A stretch of DNA of 7,066 nucleotides, taken from positions 1 through 7,066 of the forward strand of contig CANHBE010000138.1 of NCBI GenBank assembly GCA_947458575.1, given 5' to 3'. Shown here piece by piece: positions 6,237 through 7,066 of the stretch. The position numbers and the translations under genes were made by a program. Within the stretch, counting starts at the first letter, position 1. Every line of letters starts with the position of its first letter. This stretch comes from Flavobacteriaceae bacterium. GTDB lineage: Bacteria > Bacteroidota > Bacteroidia > Flavobacteriales > Flavobacteriaceae. Below the pieces are notes generated by a model. It saw only the letters and a program-made list of their open reading frames with translations. It was not told the origin of the DNA and did not search any database.

Positions 6237-7066
6237 ATGATCGCCAATAAAAAAATTCATTTCGAAGTATCAGAACGAAAAGTCCTTTTGAGGGTTTTTG
6301 ATATCTTGACTGTTCTGATGGCTTTGTATTTTGTGGGTATTATCTTCAATTTTAATTACTTTAATATCTCTACAGATAACTACTATTGGACGATTGTTCT
6401 GGGGCTTTACATCAATATTATCGGTACCGTTTTCGAAATGTACAATTTGCAGGTGGCAAGTAACGAGTTTCAAGTAGTAAAAAGTATCATTTTAACCACT
6501 TCAGTAACCGTACTTGTTTATTTATTAACCCCCGTTTACACACCTTTTTTACCAAGTAATAGAATTCAGATCCTGTTCTTTTATTTAGCAATTCTGATTG
6601 CGTTGCTATTGTGGAGATTGTTATATGTAAAGTTCCTTGCATCCAGTAGATTTGAAAAGAAAGTAATTCTAATTTGTGACAAGGATCAAGCGAAAGAATT
6701 GATCAATGGTCTCGAAGATGTCAATCCACACTACAAAGTAATCGGCTATGTTAACTCTGACAGCAGCAGTAATGGAATTACAGGGAAAGTCAAAGACTAT
6801 GTTCGAAATATAAACATCGATAAGCTTGAGGCATTTGTTGTCAACAATTCGGTTTCAGAAGTTGTAATTGCTGCACAGAAAACAGACGGTATTACAGTGA
6901 GTCTATATAGTCAGCTAATCCACTTGCTGGAAAACGGCTATGTAATTCGAGAGTACACGCAAGTTTATGAAACTATGACCAATAGAATTCCGGTTCAATA
7001 TGTGGCAAGAGATTTTTACCGCTATTTCCCCTTTAGTCGATCGAATCAAAATCAATTGTATCTTCT
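6237..7066 (+). CDS. Polyprenyl-phosphate sugar-1-phosphate transferase, N-terminal part (3' partial)
   Basis: The frame is open from the ATG at 6237 to the right edge, giving 276 residues. Four hydrophobic segments lie at about 20-38, 50-67, 82-100 and 110-134, followed by a Rossmann-like cytoplasmic domain starting KKVILICDKDQA (141-152), with VIGYVNSD (168-175) and VSEVVIAA (206-213). The fragment ends in an IPVQYVARDFYRYFPFSRSN region, which in this family precedes the last membrane helix and the catalytic bacterial sugar transferase domain. This is the WbaP/WcaJ-type layout (CoA-binding-like domain PF13727, then PF02397); the catalytic part is outside the window. The role would be initiation of polysaccharide synthesis by moving a sugar phosphate from a UDP-sugar to undecaprenyl phosphate. 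Upstream, the frame closes at a TAA at 6210-6212. A TTG at 6213 is possible, but the ATG is preferred, with a weak AAAGGG about 11 bases before it. Confidence 0.88.
   Translation, partial: MIANKKIHFEVSERKVLLRVFDILTVLMALYFVGIIFNFNYFNISTDNYYWTIVLGLYINIIGTVFEMYNLQVASNEFQVVKSIILTTSVTVLVYLLTPVYTPFLPSNRIQILFFYLAILIALLLWRLLYVKFLASSRFEKKVILICDKDQAKELINGLEDVNPHYKVIGYVNSDSSSNGITGKVKDYVRNINIDKLEAFVVNNSVSEVVIAAQKTDGITVSLYSQLIHLLENGYVIREYTQVYETMTNRIPVQYVARDFYRYFPFSRSNQNQLYL

Overview
The window looks like the interior of an extracellular or surface polysaccharide (exopolysaccharide, capsule or O-antigen type) biosynthesis locus. The organism is probably a Bacteroidota bacterium, most likely a flavobacterium-like one. 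This rests on the AT-rich DNA, the lack of convincing Shine-Dalgarno sites before most genes, a TAnnTTTG-type -7 element in one intergenic gap, and protein styles typical of Flavobacteriia, such as the end of the initiating transferase fragment. This is a judgement by eye; no database search was run.

All genes lie on the + strand and are tightly packed. From left to right: (1) the C-terminal 496 residues of a large glycosyltransferase whose start lies off the left edge (1-1491). It carries the tail of one GT-A-like module followed by a complete GT2 module. (2) A GT2 glycosyltransferase (1495-2499), starting 3 bp later. (3) A 104-bp gap holding a doubtful 29-codon reading frame that ends in an ATGA overlap with the next gene. 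(4) A GT4 glycosyltransferase with a divergent N-terminal half (2604-3722). (5) A second, more canonical GT4 glycosyltransferase (3719-4801; ATGA overlap). (6) A polytopic Wzy/WaaL-type membrane protein, probably the repeat-unit polymerase (4795-6141; 7-bp overlap). (7) A 95-bp gap with a possible -7 promoter element. (8) The N-terminal 276 residues of a polyprenyl-phosphate sugar-1-phosphate transferase (6237 to the right edge), cut before its catalytic domain.

The parts fit a Wzx/Wzy-type pathway. The last gene would load the first sugar phosphate onto undecaprenyl phosphate at the inner membrane. The four cytoplasmic glycosyltransferases would extend the repeat unit from nucleotide sugars, and the multispanning protein would polymerise the flipped units in the periplasm. 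No flippase (Wzx), export or chain-length gene (Wza/Wzc) or sugar-nucleotide synthesis gene is visible, so they must lie outside if the pathway is complete. I found no RNA gene, mobile element, CRISPR array or clear terminator. Nothing here supports a wholly new system. The points most worth a second look are the tandem-module first gene, the small overlapping frame at 2518-2607, and the divergent N-terminal half of the first GT4 protein.
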